Shown here one piece after another: positions 63,985-64,000 of a stretch of DNA of 64,000 nucleotides. Made by a program: the position numbers and the translations under genes. Origin of the DNA: Enterococcus gilvus ATCC BAA-350. GTDB taxonomy: Bacteria > Bacillota > Bacilli > Lactobacillales > Enterococcaceae. The notes under the pieces are model-generated. The model was not told the DNA's origin. It ran no database searches and worked only from the letters and a program-made list of their open reading frames with translations. The DNA is taken from contig NZ_ASWH01000001.1 of assembly GCF_000407545.1 (NCBI RefSeq), forward strand, positions 2,061,501 to 2,125,500. Direction: 5' to 3'. Within the stretch, counting starts at the first letter, position 1. Each line of letters begins with the position of its first letter.

Positions 63985-64000
63985 AAAATCTCCATCGTTC

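Overview
The window looks like chromosome of a low-GC lactic acid bacterium, almost certainly an Enterococcus. The first nine codons of HPr (ptsH) face a CtsR-controlled clpE. A complete liaFSR system sits beside greA and mltG. More than half of the window is an enterococcal polysaccharide antigen (EPA, rhamnopolysaccharide) locus with rmlA-C-B-D, an ABC exporter and a TagO-like initiator. Protein details (SodA, for example) differ from what I remember of E. faecalis; I cannot fix the species from sequence alone. I see no tRNA, rRNA, insertion sequence, prophage or CRISPR array.

Layout. 1-3.2 kb: start of ptsH (-), clpE (+) with promoter and CtsR box, and a DUF1827 gene (+). 3.2-20.8 kb: housekeeping genes on both strands: a GT-C-like membrane protein, prfC, a CNNM/CorC-type CBS protein, an AI-2E family permease, a GNAT acetyltransferase, the ntdp phosphatase, mutY-recX, rlmCD, an LCP ligase, sodA, gtrA, DUF1189, a 2-hydroxyacid dehydrogenase, a GtrB-like glycosyltransferase, a cysteine-free HesB-like protein and ktrA. 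20.9-25.9 kb: liaF-liaS-liaR, greA and mltG, all on the minus strand. 25.9-63.0 kb: the EPA locus, read on the minus strand from epaA (63.0 kb) toward mltG. 63.1-64 kb: a YihY/BrkB membrane protein.

The EPA locus has two halves. The conserved half (44.6-63.0 kb, about 40-45% GC in the lines I counted) makes and exports the rhamnan backbone: EpaA lipid initiation, GT2 enzymes EpaB/EpaC, dTDP-rhamnose synthesis, large multidomain glycosyltransferases (EpaN, EpaO), ABC exporter EpaLM, and two polytopic proteins. The variable half (25.9-44.5 kb) is mostly 20-32% GC in sampled lines. It carries an LtaS-like phosphotransferase, an acyltransferase, a second initiating phosphoglycosyltransferase (EpaR), two GT2 enzymes, an IspD/TarI-like cytidylyltransferase paired with an SDR enzyme, a Wzy-like polymerase, a CDP-glycerol-type phosphotransferase, a capsule-type transferase, a Wzx flippase, a 4-epimerase-like SDR, and a GT2/DUF6020 pair. 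The simplest reading is that a polyol-phosphate (teichoic-acid-like) decoration is built on its own lipid carrier, flipped and polymerised by Wzx/Wzy, and joined to a rhamnan exported by an ABC transporter. The LCP protein at 14-15 kb could attach such polymers to peptidoglycan.

Most notable points: an 11-base A tract in codons 4-7 of the LtaS-like gene (possible phase variation); EpaN as a methyltransferase-GT-degenerate GT fusion next to a Wzt-type ATPase; an unexplained gap of about 400 bp with inverted repeats ahead of epaL; and strong GC mosaicism in the variable half. I found no clearly new defence or mobile system.
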